From contig CP136064.1 in assembly GCA_032622095.1 (NCBI GenBank), positions 173,360,310 to 173,424,309 of the forward strand: a stretch of DNA of 64,000 nt, written 5' to 3'. The position numbers were made by a program, and so were the translations under genes. Shown in pieces: positions 22,901 through 35,311 of this stretch (position 1 is its first letter; each line of letters begins with the position of its first letter). Under the pieces are notes generated by a model. It saw only the letters and a list, made by a program, of their open reading frames with translations. It searched no databases and was not told the DNA's origin. Origin of the DNA: Siphonodentalium dalli. Lineage: Eukaryota; Mollusca; Scaphopoda; Gadilida; Siphonodentaliidae.

Positions 22901-23301
22901 TTAAAGGCCCAAAAAATACCTGTGTTTAGGGTTTCCCTACCTACCCTAGAAAAAGGTGCCTACCCAAAACTTTTTATTGGACTGTAGACATAGATAACTT
23001 TATTTTTTTAGTGAGCCTCGGAATGGCATTGAAAGTTATCTTAACCATTTTCAAACGTCTCCTATAATTTTTTTTAGAAGTTTTATTAGTCTAGTGCTCT
23101 GACTAATTCAAGTGTGTAACAATATTTAGTATTGAACCTTTCAATTGATCTGAATTGTGAAGATTTCTAGATTGAATTGTCAATGACCCAATTGAATTCA
23201 GAATAAAAACATTTGTTTAAAAAAAATTCCCAACCTATACCTACCCTATTTATTTTAGACCATGTAACCCTAAACACAGGTATTATTGTTTTTTGGCCTA
23301 A
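22901..23301. mobile_element. 401-bp MITE with TTAAAGGCCCAAAA tips
   Basis: The left end TTAAAGGCCCAAAAAATACC and inner TGTGTTTAGGGTT are inverted at the right end (AACCCTAAACACAGGTATTA, then TTTTTTGGCCTAA). The TIRs are ~35 bp with one small indel. Non-coding. Confidence 0.75.
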
Positions 23302-23620
23302 GCGACAATATGATATTCCGGAATCGAGGCAGCTACACGATAAGGAAAAAATTCTGTGTGGTTCCCGTACTACGCGAAGAGACACGGGTGACGATATTAT
23401 CTATTGACCTTAACAGTAGAATTAAATCAAATCATTTCTTGTTTTCCCCCATAGAAATGAATAGGGATTGTTTTACCTAATATGTCAGTATTTGTTCATA
23501 AAACATAAAACCTCAAGTCTTGAATGTTCGTTATCAGCACTTGGAGTGATTTGTTGATTTAAGCGACAGGAAGCTGAAATATGCATGTAAAATCAAAGTC
23601 GACATCGCGTGACATCTCTC

Positions 23621-24066
23621 TTAAGGGCCCACTTAAGTTTCGAGTCGCAATTTTTTGTTATAGTGACTTGATATAAGGTTTTAATAACAATCTATGCCAT
23701 AAAATATGATTAAAATGGTATAATTCACCACTATATTTGAAACAGCTGTGTCTCAGAAGATGTCCACAGATAAATAGAAGACTTCACCCCTCTGTCACCC
23801 AGAATTCAAACTTTTTCAATGGAAGGGGAAGAACTCTATCTTTAATATATAGAGTTATTCCCATTGCATTGAAAATAATACTGATTTTTACTTCATTCTT
23901 GATGACAAAACGCATTCGCAACTGAACAAAAACATGTCCACAGTATATTACACCGGATACGTTGATAATACAATGTTTTGGAGCTTCCTCTTTCAAATGG
24001 TATATACTATGGCATATATTTTATATAATGTAATCTGGGGGTTCGAAAATTTAAGTGGGCCTTTAA
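23621..24066. mobile_element. 446-bp MITE with TTAAGGGCCCACTTAA tips
   Basis: The left TTAAGGGCCCACTTAAGTTT is mirrored by AAATTTAAGTGGGCCTTTAA on the right. The body is shared with 48733-49167 (CTTCCTCTTTCAAATGGTAT, CAATGGAAGGGGAA-AACTCT) and, for the left part only, 50586-50700. Confidence 0.8.
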
Positions 24067-25680
24067 GGGGGTACATAACACACTTTTTCAGATCGATATT
24101 ATGATCAGAAGACATATTTAGGCACAATGAGCCGTAAAATTCAGTCTATCTCTCCAGTTAACGAACATGGACAATTGCGATATTGTCGTCCCAATTGTGA
24201 CACAATATGACTTATCCATGCACAGATATCTTAGCCAAGTCTACTTATGTGAACATATGTGGTTTTATTGGAGACACTGTGTCTAAAATGTGGGCATATA
24301 TAGTCCTGTATCCAGGGAATTTGTGATGTGCGAGCGTTATCTACCCCCACCCATTGTTTTGGGTTTTCAATATGAATCTAAGTCGAACTACCAATGCATG
24401 GGCAGGGTGGGGTTGGGTGTAATTTTCTCCAATCGTTTGTCTGCGAGTCTCTGCCGGAAAATTCCAACCCAAGAGGTGCAACTCGAAGCTAGCACTTGTA
24501 GGCCAGGCAAATATGGACATAGGTGTCGCCTGGAGAGGGAAGACCTACATGTTTGGTTAGTGTAAATACTAAACTTTCGGAATCCGTATGTTGGATTTGT
24601 CAGATAGGCGGACTTTTTTCTTACCGCGTGGTTTTCTTGAGGCACCCGATAAAAAAAATCGGTCATTTTTTAAACAAATCCGACATTTTTGACAGAGCAT
24701 TTTCCCACATTTTGAGAAGAAATATTCGTCCAATTTTGATACCTGAGGGTGGGGCGATAACCAGAGTAGGGTAAAACATGTAACCATTGAATCTCGGAAT
24801 TGCAGTCATGACGTCATGTGACGTCAAATAATATTTTGGGTGAGACAAATATGACGATTCACGCACGATTGTAGGACTTTTCGGGATTGGCCAGTCGATA
24901 TTCATGTAGTGAGACCCAAGGAGGCACTCGCAGTGGCGACCCCTTCGTCACATCACCGTAAATATAAGACGATAGTGCACATACGACCTGTATGTTTTAT
25001 TAGTATATCCCCACGTATACACAATTTCATCACAGAATATAACATACAGCCCCTACCCCGAAATACAGTTTGTTACTTGCGGAGTCGAATAAAAGTCGCT
25101 AAATGTTAATAAGAATACCTTGTTTGATTCAGACAGAGTCTATAAGTTCAATGGCGTGACATTTCGAAAATATAGTTATGTTTAAATGGATCGAAAGGAA
25201 CATATTTTACCGTACTATTCCTGTACAACGTTGCAACTGACGGTTGTCGTCGTACACAACTAGGCGTACGGAGACTGACGAGTGGGTTGTCCAAATAGAT
25301 AGTATATACTTTCCGATTGTGAATACACCCGAGCCAAGGTAATGTCAATATATGTTGCACACATAACGGCCTTTCGCTGTATATGTGTTAAAATGACATT
25401 TGAAGAGGGAATTTTCGCGAGAAAATTATTTTCTGAAGTGATCAAAGACCTTTTTATCTATAAAAAAAGAGTCTTCGCTCAACTGGAGCGCGCTTGCGAT
25501 CGGCAAATGTATAAGGTACAATTTATACTTACGTTTATTCCTGTTGGGAAACCGTCTATCCGGTCTGAAAACTTGTTTTTATGTTTTGATTCTTCTGTGG
25601 TATTTATGTTCTAAACGTAGAAATTTTCGTCTTGGCAAAAGCAACTTCCGATTATATGTTTGTACGGTTTAGCCACTGTG
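24067..25680. other. Intergenic sequence without recognised genes
   Basis: Several overlapping ORFs of 60-92 codons between 24290 and 25614 carry no domain I recognise. None has a convincing splice site pair. Confidence 0.35.
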
Positions 25681-27470
25681 AATAAACTTGAAGGTGGCAC
25701 CGATACCGAAAATTGCGTCCCAATACCTACGTTACCAAATGGTTGGTCTTCTGTTAATGGTTATTGGGTTGAAGTTAACAAGAAATTTGACTCCGGAAGC
25801 TAATTTATTTCAAAAGAGACACAGCTGGTAAACATAGATTTATATTTCCATATGATTAAGTGAAAAACGAGGAGTCTGTGTACCCAGCGAATCATATTGA
25901 TAGAGTACGAAATCGTCGAAAAAATGACAAATAAATGTGAATTTTATAATTAAAAGTAGTTCAATTGACTCCTGGTTGACATAGAACCACCTCTGTCGCA
26001 CGGCTATGACAAACTCTTATACTGAGATACTACGTTCGAATAAAATAACGGTGTTACAAATGCCCCTGGCGTATGGGCTGACATATTCTACCTCGGAATG
26101 GAAGGTATCGCTGTGCAACTGCCGATGTTCATATGTGACATAAAATGCACCGAAACAACCATGTAAGTTATTGCATATACATTTGCAATATAGTATTGAC
26201 TTCATAAGTGCAACCAAGAGACATGAATGATAGTCAATATATGCAGACTCTAATTCGAACAAACGTATAATTCAACAATTTTAGATATCGCTATCCAATG
26301 ATCGGGCGACAATGACTATTGAACCATGCGCAAGCACCAAATGTGATACCATACTTTCTAATATATTATATCTATCATTATAATGATATATATGGTGCAT
26401 TGAAACATCGATGTAAGTTATATATACATTTGAAAAATAGTATTTCGTTGATGGTGTTATGTTATGGCGCGTTCTATCGAGTAGGTCAGATGTCACATTT
26501 TTCGTTGGCATCGTGCTACGGATCAGAGGGTAGTGAGTTCGAATCATTGTACATCTTCGGCCGGCATAATTAACAACTATTGTTTATATAAACACATTTT
26601 AATCGTGCTAAAGTGATAATATCATTAAAACTTAACAAAGAAGACATGTATGCCCTGATTTTTTTTCTCACTTGTCATAAATGTAAGTTTGATACCCACA
26701 ACAACAGCGGACTGGCTAGTAATTCTTCACATGCACTTCCAAAACTAAACCGATATCCAGATATGCTAGTTCTATTTAAAACAAACTCGATTGAATCTTC
26801 TTAAACCTATATATTGCTTGCTATGTTGTGCTAACTTTCACATCTGTTTACGTGCAGCCTTTAATTAATCTGATTCTACGCACACACAAAATGGAACGTT
26901 TTGGGCGACTTAAAACAAAAACATAAAATATTGGTAACGTAGGTATCGGTAACGTAAATATCTATTTCATACTTCATCTGGATACAGCAAATACAACAAT
27001 TGGATGGTCAAAAGCAAGCCACCACCCATTATTATCCTTGGTGGGTACCAGATGATATGTAACACAAATAAAATGAAAATATGTAGGTCGTAGTGTCATA
27101 ATACCATGGTAACGTATGTATCGATAGTTTTACAACCATTGGTTTCCTAACACTCACAATGTGGAATAACAATTACATGTGGGTATTTGTGTATGGTGGT
27201 AGACATGTATCTATTGCGTTTGTTACAACGTACACCTCGCTGTCCTCGGTGGTGACGTAGGTATCCACATTCTGGCTTCATGGCATAAACTGAACTTAAT
27301 TCTGATGTAATATTTCTGATAATTGCAACTCAAACGATTTCTGAAAGATTGCATCGAGCGCTGTAATCTGAGGCGATGCGAATAGCTCAGTGGCTTATTT
27401 AGTCAATGTAAATCGTGTTGAAACACCTGAATGCAGTCTTGGCTTCGGTAATGTAGGTATCGATTCTGCA
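25681..27470. repeat. Region with a recurring GGTAACGTAGGTATCG motif
   Basis: The motif occurs at 25722-25738 (- strand, with a second half-match CGGTATCGG nearby), 26931-26965 (followed at once by a second CGGTAACGTA), 27116-27124 (GGTAACGTATGTATCG), 27250-27263 (GGTGACGTAGGTATCC) and 27446-27460 (GGTAATGTAGGTATCG). A ~50-bp segment with ATGTAAGTTAT-ATATACATTTG also occurs twice (26150, 26405). No gene was recognised. Confidence 0.6.
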
Positions 27471-28361
27471 TACTGAAGCTGCTGAGGGGTCAATACTATG
27501 AACAATTTTATACCTGTAAATACAAATTGTATTTATTAATTTGTAATTACAAATTTGTGTTAACTATCACAATGGTTTCATAGTACAGGGAAAATTTAGC
27601 CGTATTATTGTAATACCTTAAACTGGGCGAGAGGTGAAACCCCTAAAAGGCAGCTGTAAAACTTAGAAAAAACTAACTCACCACTCTGCTCCCATGCACC
27701 AAGTTATCAATGTTATCTGAATACCAGTTCAAATTAGACGGACATGTATATAGAGCTAAAATAACTGACAACGATTTATATGGGGAAGTTACAATGCGTG
27801 CTATCATATTGTGAATAGTGATAACGCCGGTACTATGAAACGATGAGCTAACAAAATCTCGCATATTTCACAAAGATCTACTGTTGATTATTGTAGATTG
27901 CTTACGGACAAACATTTGCCTGTGAGTGATTCACAATATATTGAATCACGCCAAGCCAAAGTTACCAAAGTAATAACCAATCATAAGTTGAGAGGTGATC
28001 ACTTATCAGAGCTATCCAATCGGTTCACGGATTGCTAAGTTGATGACCACTTGTCTGCGCAAAGTTAACAAATAAACTGTTCGTGTTTAGTGTGTGTATG
28101 TAAGTACAAGTTAGTGTAATAACGAGTACTACAACCAATTTGGTATCATTGTTTTTACAAATTACAAATTTACAACCATTCAGTTTGTGAAAATAAAATA
28201 TTATTTTGTTGGTATAGCATTATATATATTGTGACCATCCTATGATTTCAAACTGATCCGCTACTCTTATTATAACACATCGAGGAAGTAACGTGGCTTC
28301 ATTTTATCGGGGGTGTATCGAAGCAGGGACGTGCTAATGGTATCGGTTATAGGAGTGGTGG

Positions 28362-28637
28362 GGGCGGTGGTCCAGTCGGTCCAGGTGCATTACACCGTCA
28401 CATGCCGTCCAGCGCTGACGAAGCTGATTCGAACCCCGTCATATGGAGGGTGACCGGAATCGTGTATCTGGGCAAGTTTGTCATTTGCTTTCCGGGGGGT
28501 CGGTGGTTTCTACACGCAGTGGGACGATTTCTCGGTGAAATGAAGCCTCTGTGTGGTCTTTCCTCCACCCGTAAAATTGACAACGTCGTGTGTGGCCTAG
28601 CGGCTAGAACGACGATAAACCCTAATAAACCAAACCA
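28362..28637 (+). mobile_element. tRNA-derived SINE with a perfect 13-bp target duplication
   Basis: A box A-like TGGTCCAGTCGG (28368-28379) and box B-like GATTCGAACCC (28426) give a pol III promoter arrangement. The 3' end GACGATAAACCCTAATAAAC followed by CAAACC resembles the 3' ends of molluscan SINEs. ATAGGAGTGGTGG flanks it exactly (28349-28361 and 28638-28650). It is a complete, fairly recent insertion. The ORFs at 28402-28641 (+) and 28398-28583 (-) are SINE sequence. Confidence 0.8.
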
Positions 28638-28859
28638 ATAGGAGTGGTGGTCATTTTATAATTTCAAACTGCTCCGATATCTTATAATATATCTAGATAG
28701 GGACGTGGCTATATGGGCTCAGTTTGGCGATGGGGTGTCCATCCTATAATTTCCATATGCACCCTTTGAATAAACAAAATGCCTATAAATTCCACATAGC
28801 GATGGAATCGTATATCAAGAGGAAAGTATTTTAATTTTTCTACGCTGATAACAAAAGTT

Positions 28860-29160
28860 AGTCAATATGACTAACATATATATGTTAGTCAAACGTTTTT
28901 CCTCAGGATGACTGATTTAGTTCAGACAACATGACTGAGGCATAACATTAATCAAAATAACTAGGGTGATGTTAGTTATAACGACTAAGAAATGGGGATC
29001 CAAACGACTAATTAGTCAAAATTGCCAGGATTTAGTCATAATTTTTCTTAGTCAATGGGAAGGCGAAAACTAAAGTTGCTGAATTATGTGCAAATAATTC
29101 CAATACTTGACCAAAGTTACTCAAAATGTTTGTGACTAACACTAAGTTAGTCATATTTAA
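28860..29160. repeat. Block rich in TTAGTCA / TGACTAA motifs
   Basis: More than ten direct and inverted copies of TTAGTCA or TGACTAA occur here, including the palindrome-like GTTAGTCAATATGACTAACA followed by TATATATGTTAGTCA. There is no coding sequence. It may be a degenerate simple repeat. Confidence 0.6.
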
Positions 29161-30148
29161 TCAATATGTCCAACCCAAGGGGGTGGACAACTTACTGTTA
29201 CAGCTTGAAATTTTTTATTTATTTGTCATTTATATACTTGATCAAGACAACAACAACGAAATGTCTCTAACCAATTACCAAAAGGCAGTATTTCTGGAAG
29301 AATGTGCCAGGCATCGTGTTCCCAAGGCCACTATCGCCATGTCCCTGTTTATGAGATTTCCATTGATAACACATTTTCATAAGGGGGCTACATCCCTGCG
29401 AATCAGATGGTTATATGCTCCGGTTTAAGGATGTGAAAATCGACAATTTATGTTTGACACCCTATATAGACATTCTAGACAAGTTCCTTAACGTTGTAAC
29501 TTTCAATATATTGGGTAATTTCAGTAGTTACAAGGAACACATACTGCTACCTCACATCCAAGCTGACCCCCTAAGGTTAGACAATTTCTAAATATAGGCC
29601 ATTTCAATCCAAACTTTTGACCAAAGGAGGTAAATATGTAAATGTTGGTCTAAAACAAACACATACCCCCTAATAAATTGTTGGAAAAACAAAATAACAG
29701 AACAAGTTCAACCTATTGTTGTTGTAAAATTTCCAATCCATGTTGTTTCAGGTATTAAATTTCCAGATGTTGAACGTGATGATAAAATGTTTGGTGCGAG
29801 AAACATAACCCAAACCCCTTGTCGCGACGTCCCTGCATGTGGGTTGTACTTGAGATTTCCAGCTGACAAAATATTTTCACGAGGGGGTGAATCGACCCCT
29901 TGTCGCCACGTCCCTGCGTATCATAGATGGATATATTATCCGGGTTAAGGGTGCGAAAACTGAAAAATTATGTTTCATAGTACTCGAACATTCTTTGTGA
30001 TTGGAGATATTTGTGAATACAAAGAACACGTACTATTTGTGATTTATGTTTGTAATCGTAGGTTCATAGTATTGGCGGAATGATAAATTGTTATTTCTTA
30101 CAAACAATTGTAGATTCTTACAAAGATAAAGTTTCATAGTATTGACCC

Positions 30149-31475
30149 AGCTGGTCTTTGGTGGATTGACTATCGGGCAGTAAATTTTTTAATTTGTGTG
30201 TGTGTCGAACACTCTACCTGAAAATCACATATGCGTTATGTCATGGTAACCTGCACTCATTTTATGCTTCATCATTTGTTCCCCATAAGCGATAATCACC
30301 CATATAATATACAGGAACTGCATGATGATGGCTTTTCATTAACTGTGATAGGAATCCGGATTAAAACACGTACGTCATAACTCTGTATAATTAATCTGGA
30401 CCTCCTGTCGTTGTTACATGACAAAGCACAATAACCCATGCCGTTGTTACATGACAAGGCACAATATACACTGTTGCGGGTATGAAATTGAATGGCGATC
30501 CTATGTAATCAGCATGGAATTGAATTTCTTTAAAACCTCATACAGTGCCGGAATGTTATAGATGTCATAAGGTTTTGTGTGAAATTAGTTTTTTTTTTTT
30601 AGACAAGGGTCGAATGATTACCTACTTTCTGTCAAATGGTTGGACTACAATGTCAATCAAGTCAATTGGAAATGTTCAACACAAGGAAGATTGATAATTA
30701 AAAGTTGGATTCCGTCAATTTAACGTAGACTATATGTGGTCACGTTCCTGCATGAATATCATACATCGGTTTGAAAAGTAATCCGATGCAAACTTTAAGT
30801 TGTTCGCCTCGAGAAAACCGCGTGGACACCGCAGTACGAATGCCGTTCTGAACAAATCGAATCATCCATCGGTAATCAGTTAACGAACACACGGGTATAA
30901 TATTTGCAGCAATAAAATGTCAGGTTACATTCGTACTTTATATTTTATGGCAGATATTTTCTTGCAGCTCCATGTGAACAAGCCATAAGGTTCGGGTCTA
31001 GCAACCCCCATCTGCCTATTGAGAAAGGGCATATGGAAGCTAATTTCGTACAACCTGATCACGTTGCGAATATGGTCATGCAATTTCAGGAATTCAAGAT
31101 GGCCGTCTGAATTAGAAAATGATCTGTTTGTCACCAGTTACAGGTGGAATTATCTGTATTTAAAAAATAAGATGATGTCCATATACCAGTCTTCGGGGGA
31201 AGAAAATAGAAAGTCATTCTAAGTTAATATACACAAATCGACATTTCAACTGCCATGTAAAGTACCACCGCCGGTATGAGTGATTCATTGTACACAAGGC
31301 GCGTACCGCTCGCCATGCAGGCGTTCATTTTCGCTCATTAATAGCGAAACTATGTACAACTATGTACAATTGTGTACTCACTTGCAAATATATTTGTCGG
31401 TTTGTTATTCTGTTTTGTTGTGTGGTAATTCGAGAATAATATCTCCGACATTAGTGTTTTTGTTTGTGACAGTAA
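30149..31475. other. Intergenic sequence without recognised features
   Basis: A short duplicated phrase (CCGTTGTTACATGACAA-GCACAATA at 30441 and a related one at 30411) is the only structure noted. No gene was recognised. Confidence 0.4.
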
Positions 31476-31896
31476 GGGTACGTTCATACACTGGCATGTT
31501 TGCACGGTACGGTTTGCAGGAATTTTGTCGTAGAAAACGGCATTGTGCCATAATATGAACGGAAAAAAAGCACATAAAGTGCATATGTGCCACAGCTAAC
31601 TACGTGCGAAGTAAAATCTCTGTAGTTCCACTAGTAAGGATTCTACCGGAATTTGCCTGTAAATATCATGCAATTGTCTCGCAAGAATAAATCATACTGG
31701 TATTTGAAGGCAAATGCCAATAGCACCGTTACAAGTGGAATTAGATAAATGTTACTTCTCATGTCTTTCACTTTGGTAAAGATGCATGGTATGTGTACAT
31801 GTACGGTTCCGTTCATATGCTGGCACCATGTGGTTTTCTATGACGAAATGCCCGCAAAAACATACCGTGCAAACTTGCCAGCGTATGAACGTAGCC
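31476..31896. mobile_element. Intact 421-bp PIF/Harbinger-like MITE
   Basis: The tips GGGTACGTTCATACACTGGC and GCCAGCGTATGAACGTAGCC are inverted repeats, flanked on each side by TAA (31473-31475 and 31897-31899). It is the same family as 2712-3692, and its two halves are long imperfect inverted repeats. ORFs at 31405-31593 and 31749-31952 are MITE sequence. Confidence 0.8.
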
Positions 31897-31927
31897 TAAG
31901 TGTGTTTTTGTTCTTGTGTTGTTATTC

Positions 31928-34610
31928 ACTAGTCCAAGTCTTCTCGTACTAAAACTGGCTAAGATATTGGGATGGAGGTGCCGGTCTTTAGTCCGAGTTC
32001 CAGGCCCATGCATTCTTATGACACGACTTAAGCGTTAGTGACCCGCTCAAATGAAACCACAATTATATGAAATAAAATATCACAATTGCGACAATAAACG
32101 GCTATTTTCCGCAGAAGACATGCTATTTTATCTGAAACCCACATCAGTTGTGAATTTAAAACGGTAATTTAATGCGAAAAGAGACATTTACCTCAATGTT
32201 TACAATTTTTTAAAAGTATGCGAACTCGGTTGGCCTCGCGAACTGTGTTCGGCATTTTCCGTTGAAAATATTCCGTAGATTTTGGACAACAACGCAAATT
32301 ACGATGAATTCTCCATTGTAATCGTAATTATGTGTGTCAATAAATAAAATAATAAATAGATTAATTAAACATTGGAGATATAAATGTAATACACTAAATA
32401 AATGAACCTTAACCCTTTGAACCCTGGCGCCCCACAGTGATCGACACCCTGACCCGGGGCTCCCAGTGGTATGTCCGCTTAAATTAGACAGTGTCTAGTA
32501 GCATGGTGTTGATTATGTTCAAATTGCGACACCGGTCTGAAACTTTACAGGTTTGTCCCCCATGGATCAGCGATCATTATAAGATCGCGAGACTTTGCCT
32601 CGCGGCAACTCCTTGGTAACGGTTGCTAGGCAACTACATGGAATTGACTGGAAAATGTAAATATAGCTTATAGCGTCGTAATTCATCCTCAGTGATTGCG
32701 TTTTTTGATGCAGGTACTACCCTAACGTGAAATTTGAGATATACCCGACCAGAATAGTGAACCAAATATCCCATGTAAGGGTAGCAACGGTTGCTAAGAA
32801 AATACCACAACTGATCGAATGACATAATTGCACTAACCATTCAGTGGTATGTTTTGCCTTAAATTTAGACAGTGTCTAGTTGCACGGTGTTGGTTATGTT
32901 GAAAGGGGACACCTACATGAAACTGTGCAGGCATGATATATGCATGCACGGACCACTGATCATTGTAAGATCGGGAGACTTAGCCACCCGATCTCGCCTT
33001 AGAAACGGTTACTATGCAACTACCCGAAATTTGCAGGATAAACAAATTCTAGCTTATAACGTTGTAATTATACATCAGCGAATTGCGTTTCGATGCAACC
33101 AATATCCTAATGTGAAATTAAGATATACCTGACCATGCGCGAGTAAGTCAACTTGATATGCGATAGACTTTTTGCTACATGTGGCACAACAGAGACTGAT
33201 ATTACAGAGACCAGAAACAACGTAATTTCCCGTAACATATTGTGGCCCCATTGGTCAAGTAAGCTGTCAAGATTGTGTCTACTGTACTAACATGTGAAAC
33301 ATGCAACAAAATGTCATATATAGCGCCACATTTCACTTAAACGCATTTTTTTAAATGAATTATAGCCTGCGCCCATATTTTCCTAGCCGTTTCTAGCGGG
33401 CAGCCAATCTATATAGACACCTTTGCCAGCGCTGACTTCAATAGGCCAATTTAAATATTGCGCTAGTCTGCGCATGCGCGAATAAATCAACTTCATATGC
33501 GATAGACCCTTCCCCATATGTAGCAGAACACTTGTTAATATACGCGAGGGTAATTTAAACTGAAATTGTGTGTCGAAATTATGTCTGTTCTGTACACACA
33601 CGGGGAACACGAAATTATATGCTGTAAATATAGCGGCACAGTTCGCTTAAAATATCGTATTTTTTGTAGATTATATGCTATGCGCATGCGCATATATTTC
33701 TACCCGATACTAGCGGTCAACCATTCCATACGCACCATGGGCGCCGCTGACATATGTGGGGGCAATTTAAATATAAATCAGTGGGTCTGACGCTCGTTAT
33801 ACTATATCTAAATTTGCTACCGAATCATGTCGTCGCTGCACCGAAATATCGGTGTTACGGGATATAGTCACGGTTCGTTTGCACCTAAATATCGGTGTTA
33901 CGGGTTCAAAGGGTTAAGTTTGAAAAGTCCCACTAAAACGGAAGAACTATATTTCGAAACTGTGTGATTCGGTTCTCCGATTATTTTATCAACACAGATG
34001 TCAAAATGCACATCACACGCATGGCAACTTGGCAAGTCAGACACAAGAGTTCTAATTTGCTCCAATTTTGACAAGTTGCTTGCGAAAATTGTCAACAAAA
34101 CTACCGTTCTGATCCTCCATTATGTCATTAAGTTTTTAGTGCGGGAATTGTTCTGAAAGCACATAGAAAACTGGACTTTCGGGCGATCGGTTTTCGCCAT
34201 TTTTGTTCGGAAAACCCGCGCTATATATAGAAACGGAAAGTAGAATTCCCAGAACAAACAGCGGATTATGCCGAACTTATTCGGACCACTTCGGCTTTCG
34301 GTTAAAACGTAAACAAACAGAGAAACAAATCGATGTTTGTGTCAATCAACCGGAATATTCTATGTGTAATTTAACATTAAAGTTAGATTATTATACACCA
34401 TTATGACCATAAGATGTAAGCCTTTCCGATGTATATAGCATCATGTATTGATTTGCTAGGTAAATCGAGTAAAATACACCACAAATTCCCGCCACAGATC
34501 GTGGGCGTAAGTCGTGTCATAGGATTGGTATACAAGCGGTCTTGGACTAAAGACCGGCACCTCCATCCCAATATCTTAGCCGGTTTTAGTACGAGAAGAC
34601 TTGGACTAGT
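31928..34610. mobile_element. 2.68-kb element with ~75-115-bp inverted ends, hosting a nested TTAA element
   Basis: The left ACTAGTCCAAGTCTTCTCGT matches, inverted, ACGAGAAGACTTGGACTAGT at the right. The match continues through CTAAGATATTGGGATGGAGG and GCCGGTCTTTAGTCC, then again at CTATGACACGACTTA. There is no evident transposase. The 1.5-kb piggyBac-type element at 32413-33913 lies inside, leaving ~1.2 kb of its own sequence. Confidence 0.65.
32413..33913. mobile_element. 1.5-kb non-autonomous piggyBac-like element with TTAA duplication
   Basis: The tips CCCTTTGAACCC and GGGTTCAAAGGG are each bordered by TTAA (32409-32412 and 33914-33917), the signature of piggyBac-type elements. Internally it holds two diverged half-copies (AATTGCGTTT, GGTAACGGTTGCTAGGCAAC versus AGAAACGGTTACTATGCAAC, repeated TGCGCATGCGCG). 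A truncated second copy lies at 55370-56328 on the opposite strand. No transposase ORF was found. Confidence 0.75.
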
Positions 34611-35311
34611 TATTCACATGTGTTATATTACTGACGTCACCCACGTTACTCAAGTTGAAGGGGCCTATCGTGTTAAGGTCGATTTGTGAATATACGATTC
34701 CGATTCCGGTATACATTGTGGTCAAATGACAATGCTTCGTGCCCAGGGACGTGGCTAGTAGGTCCCAGTTGGGGTGTCCACCTTGGGAATTCCAACTGCA
34801 CACCCCCTTAAATCAGACCTAACACAAGTTTTCACACCCCTTGCACTGCTCAATGCACGCGTGCGCTAACATGAAATGGTTGCACCAATTGTAGTTTAAA
34901 TCCACATTTATACTTAATTTGCATTGCATAGTTATCGGGTTTTATTTTGGTGATAAATCGTTCATAAAAGAATAATATTGGATGATTGCTTTAGATGGAA
35001 ACCGATAAAGACGCCATGACGTCACAACGCACAGCAGGAAGTCACAAGCTACATGGGCGCGCAAAACACCAGACATGATTGCGTTGATGTCCAGACAGCT
35101 GAGACTCGTACATGTTAGTAAACCGATCCATCTGCCAACAGCTTCGTGTTTTATTATAAATAGATATATATACCCTGCATGGAAAATAAAAGTGGGCAAT
35201 AGTACTGTCCATTAGACGCCAATGTTATGTAACTTGAAACTAGGAAACTTAGTTGAGATTAAGTCTAAAAGATGCGTGCGGAATCGGTTTTTTTTATCGC
35301 AGACAGTGACG
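34611..35311. other. Intergenic sequence; one CAGGGACGTGGC repeat tip
   Basis: CCAGGGACGTGGCTAGTAGG at 34743 and following GGTGTCCA resemble a tip seen at 28325, 28698 and, inverted, at 13244, 29826, 29906, 52147 and 54966. No gene was recognised. Confidence 0.4.

Larger units (their letters stand above)
27487..30148. mobile_element. Possible 2.66-kb element bounded by GGGTCAATACTATGAA inverted ends
   Basis: GGGTCAATACTATGAA at 27487 is exactly inverted at the right (TTCATAGTATTGACCC, ending 30148). Related TTCATAGTA motifs recur internally (27576, 29966, 30063). No clear target duplication is seen, so this could be two ends of different copies. The SINE at 28362-28637 and a TTAGTCA-rich block lie inside. 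Confidence 0.4.

Noticed and set aside
28402..28641. 79-codon ORF, and a possible tRNA gene at the same place
   Set aside because: The boxes A and B belong to a SINE with a target duplication; no tRNA cloverleaf can be drawn around them.
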